Below are positions 61,726 through 64,000 of a stretch of 64,000 bases of DNA, in pieces (position 1 is the stretch's first letter; each line of letters starts with the position of its first letter). Source of the DNA: Reticulitermes speratus (taxonomy: Eukaryota; Arthropoda; Insecta; Blattodea; Rhinotermitidae); the NCBI GenBank assembly GCA_021186555.1, contig JAJKFL010000427.1:20546505-20610504 (forward strand). Reading direction: 5' to 3'. A program made the position numbers and the translations under genes. The notes under the pieces were generated by a model, which had not been told where the DNA came from, made no database searches, and saw only the letters and a program-made list of their open reading frames with translations.

Positions 61726-62063
61726 CTATATTCTCGTCTGCAGACATTCACCTGACATGGACAGTCTCAGCACCGCTGACAATTTGCACAGTCTGTTGGA
61801 CATTGTCCACTGCACCACATCAATGCCCAGGGCGCAAGGGTGTATATTTCCTTTAAGTTACCGTGTCATTCGATGAAAGAAAGGACCAGCTGTAATTCTG
61901 AACAAATTAAAGATGGACCATGCACGAAAGTCAAACAGATTGTTATACACCACGAATCGACCAGGAACTTCAGAATTTGCATGATATTGCCTCGACAATT
62001 TCATTTCTAGGTAGAAAATTGGTACAGTTTACGCGTATTAAACTCTGTAAGCGTCTTCTATCC

Positions 62064-62081
62064 TCCCCCCCCCCCCCCCTA
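62064..62081. repeat. poly-C run
   Basis: About 17 consecutive C. Confidence 0.9.
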
Positions 62082-62434
62082 AATCGGGGTGAACAGAAGC
62101 ACGTACAGCGGTGTACGTCACTCATTCTAAAGGTAACATAGCTCTGATATCAGAATATGGTAAATCCTGCTGTCAAAATTATTAAAGTTGCGGAAGCAAG
62201 GGTTTTATAAGTACCACACTTTTGTCGTTTCGTATAAACGCAGACCTTCATACCAGGGCATAAACTAGCAATGAATCCTTTGTTCCTAATTTTACATTGT
62301 GTAAATTCCAATGACATTACGTGTGTGTGAAGTACAGATAATTTTTATCGTGGAACGTGAATTAGTTGTAAATATTTAAGCAGGTTTTATTTTCAAAACA
62401 GGCAACTACGGGATATCTATAGAAACAATGACTG

Positions 62435-62640
62435 ACTATAAGAAGCATAATCCTTCTTCAGAAGTTAATAGTTCCGCAGCTGGTCAAGAACTTCCCCCCA
62501 CTTTATATAACCCGAAAATTCATTACCGTTTCCACAACAGCCTGCCACTTGTTCCTCAATCCAGTCGCGAGCTATTTACCAGTCGTCATGACGTAACATC
62601 CCACGAGACTTCATTCTTCAATAATCCTCACAGTCACCCG
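62435..62640 (-). mobile_element. non-LTR retrotransposon tail with nested hairpin-core piece
   Basis: gcataatccttcttcagaag, cagctggtcaagaacttccc and ttcattaccgtttccacaac are the inverse tail. At 62,570 it switches to ctatttaccagtcgtcatga, cgtaacatcccacgagactt of the hairpin-core family. Confidence 0.65.
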
Positions 62641-62869
62641 CAACAACCTTAATTCCCACGTGATATTTGCTGCTTTATTAAGGTACCCGAGATATCATCC
62701 TCCTAATGCACGCCTGCCATTGCAAGCTGTCACATATTCTGAAAGAAAAACCGAGCGTGCCTGTAACGCTTGTGTGCGGGAGACAGCAAGTTCGAATATC
62801 CTGACTGAGGTGTTCCGTGATATCTTCAGTTCCTTGTGGCGAATATCCACGTACCGCAGAACCATCTAG

Positions 62870-63055
62870 AGTAAATCCTCTATTATCCGATCTAATTGGC
62901 GGGAAGGTCAGGTCGGAAAAGCCGATAAGTCTGTTGTTCGGGGTCTGCTTCCTACCCCATATGGATGCAAACTTAGGAAGCCAAATAACTGAAATTAGGC
63001 AATTTTTATGCCAAAAAAACATATACAGCATATTTGATAAAGATTAAGAAAAGAG
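62870..63055. mobile_element. possible Tigger-like terminus
   Basis: agagtaaatcctctattatc followed by cgatctaattggcggga resembles Tigger-type ends. The opposite end was not found. Confidence 0.3.
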
Positions 63056-63594
63056 GTTCTTAAAAAACATTTTAGGGCTTAAATATGTGTTGGAAGCTTC
63101 CGACACTTAACGCAGTTTGACGTGTGTCGCGTAAGCGTACCTAGGTCTAGGCTAGCCTAAGTTTCGTCGACCTGTATATGTAGTTCTATAGGCTACATTA
63201 TCGGCCCCCACAAAAATAGAGTGCCATATGTTACTTAAATGCTAAATTCAAGTTCTGACACACAAATAATTCGGAATCGCTTCTTTTTTCCGTCGGTCGC
63301 AAGGGCGGGTCGGTCATGTGGGGTCGGTTGATTCAGAGTCGTTGACCGAGGGTTTGCTGCACTTTCAAATCCTTGTATTCTGATCATTCAGGATCGACTT
63401 TATAACCTATTTGTTTGAAACAATGTAATTAAACAACACAAGAAAGTTAATCAAAGTAAAAATATACCATCAAATATGACCAATCTGTTAAAATACTAGA
63501 ACATGATACATACTGTACCCTCCCACAACACGTGGCTGCAACATACATGCACTAATAAACCAACTGCTTTTACACGCTATTGTACTTACTAATA

Positions 63595-63777
63595 GAGTCT
63601 TACTCTGTTATAAAGTCACGAAGGGACTGAATATTTGGTGTCGTTATAAACGAGTGTTGTTATTACCGAGATTATAATGTTATGGTTAACAGTGAGGAAT
63701 TAATTGGTACCACAGAATATCTGACGCTATAGACGAGGTGTCGCATAAACCGATGTCGTTATAACCGTGTTCGACTG
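63595..63777. mobile_element. MITE with TA flanks
   Basis: The left end gagtcttactctgttataaa and the right end (gtcgttataaccgtgttcga ctg) are imperfect inverted repeats with TA on both sides, around about 180 bp without coding capacity. Confidence 0.6.
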
Positions 63778-64000
63778 TAATATAAAATATATTTAAATGA
63801 AATCTCAAGTACGTCTTAATTAAGTTTAAATATAAAGATATTAGGTCTACAATAAAATACTGCAGTCAGAGACCAATAGTTCAATTTCTTAACTTCAAAT
63901 CTTGTATAAACATCCTGGCAAATATTGTCAAATCACAACATAACGCGATAATTCAACAAATACTAAGGATGCCCTAAACCAATGTAATAGAATTCAGACA

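Overview
This is a window of a large, AT-rich, repeat-laden eukaryotic genome. Kilobase introns with GT/AG junctions, dispersed tRNA-derived SINEs, many decayed non-LTR retrotransposon tails and DNA transposons with TA target duplications indicate an arthropod. The repeat repertoire looks most like a cockroach or termite (Blattodea), but that placement is an impression and was not tested.

Two protein-coding genes can be rebuilt exon by exon, both on the minus strand. (1) Positions 292 to about 24,850 hold an ABCG half-transporter of the white/scarlet/brown family. Thirteen exons join in consistent reading phase and cover a Ser/Thr- and Cys-containing N-terminus, a complete ABC domain (Walker A, Q-loop, LSGGE signature, Walker B, H-loop) and the first part of the membrane domain. 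The last exons lie beyond the left edge. (2) Positions 36,239-58,616 hold a complete Rab32/lightoid-type GTPase in five coding exons (predicted 617 residues). It has an unusual 404-residue N-terminal extension in one exon and a C-terminal Cys-Ser-Cys prenylation end. In Drosophila both families act in pigment-granule (lysosome-related organelle) biology, so finding them as head-to-tail neighbours is notable.

Everything else is introns and intergenic DNA dominated by repeats. There are over 20 fragments of one non-LTR retrotransposon family on both strands. At least 12 copies of a tRNA-headed SINE are present. There are three Tigger/pogo-like elements (one with a transposase fragment), two or three hAT-like remnants, other MITEs and a Penelope-like element with a GIY-YIG domain. 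A 926-bp retroelement is flanked by a 20-bp target duplication. A 40-bp minisatellite and several microsatellites also occur.

The most intriguing non-genic signal is a recurrent short hairpin motif found about 20 times. It reads roughly CTGA(A/T/G)GA, then a small stem-loop, then (C)GAAAC and GTCGGTAA. It often occurs as inverted pairs, including a near-perfect hairpin with arms of about 160 bp (55,138-55,476). The exact CTGATGAG...CGAAAC form sits beside the Penelope-like fragment. It resembles the hammerhead-ribozyme cores known from Penelope-like elements, but most copies depart from the canonical core. Regions 26-36 kb and 59-64 kb hold no gene I can support.
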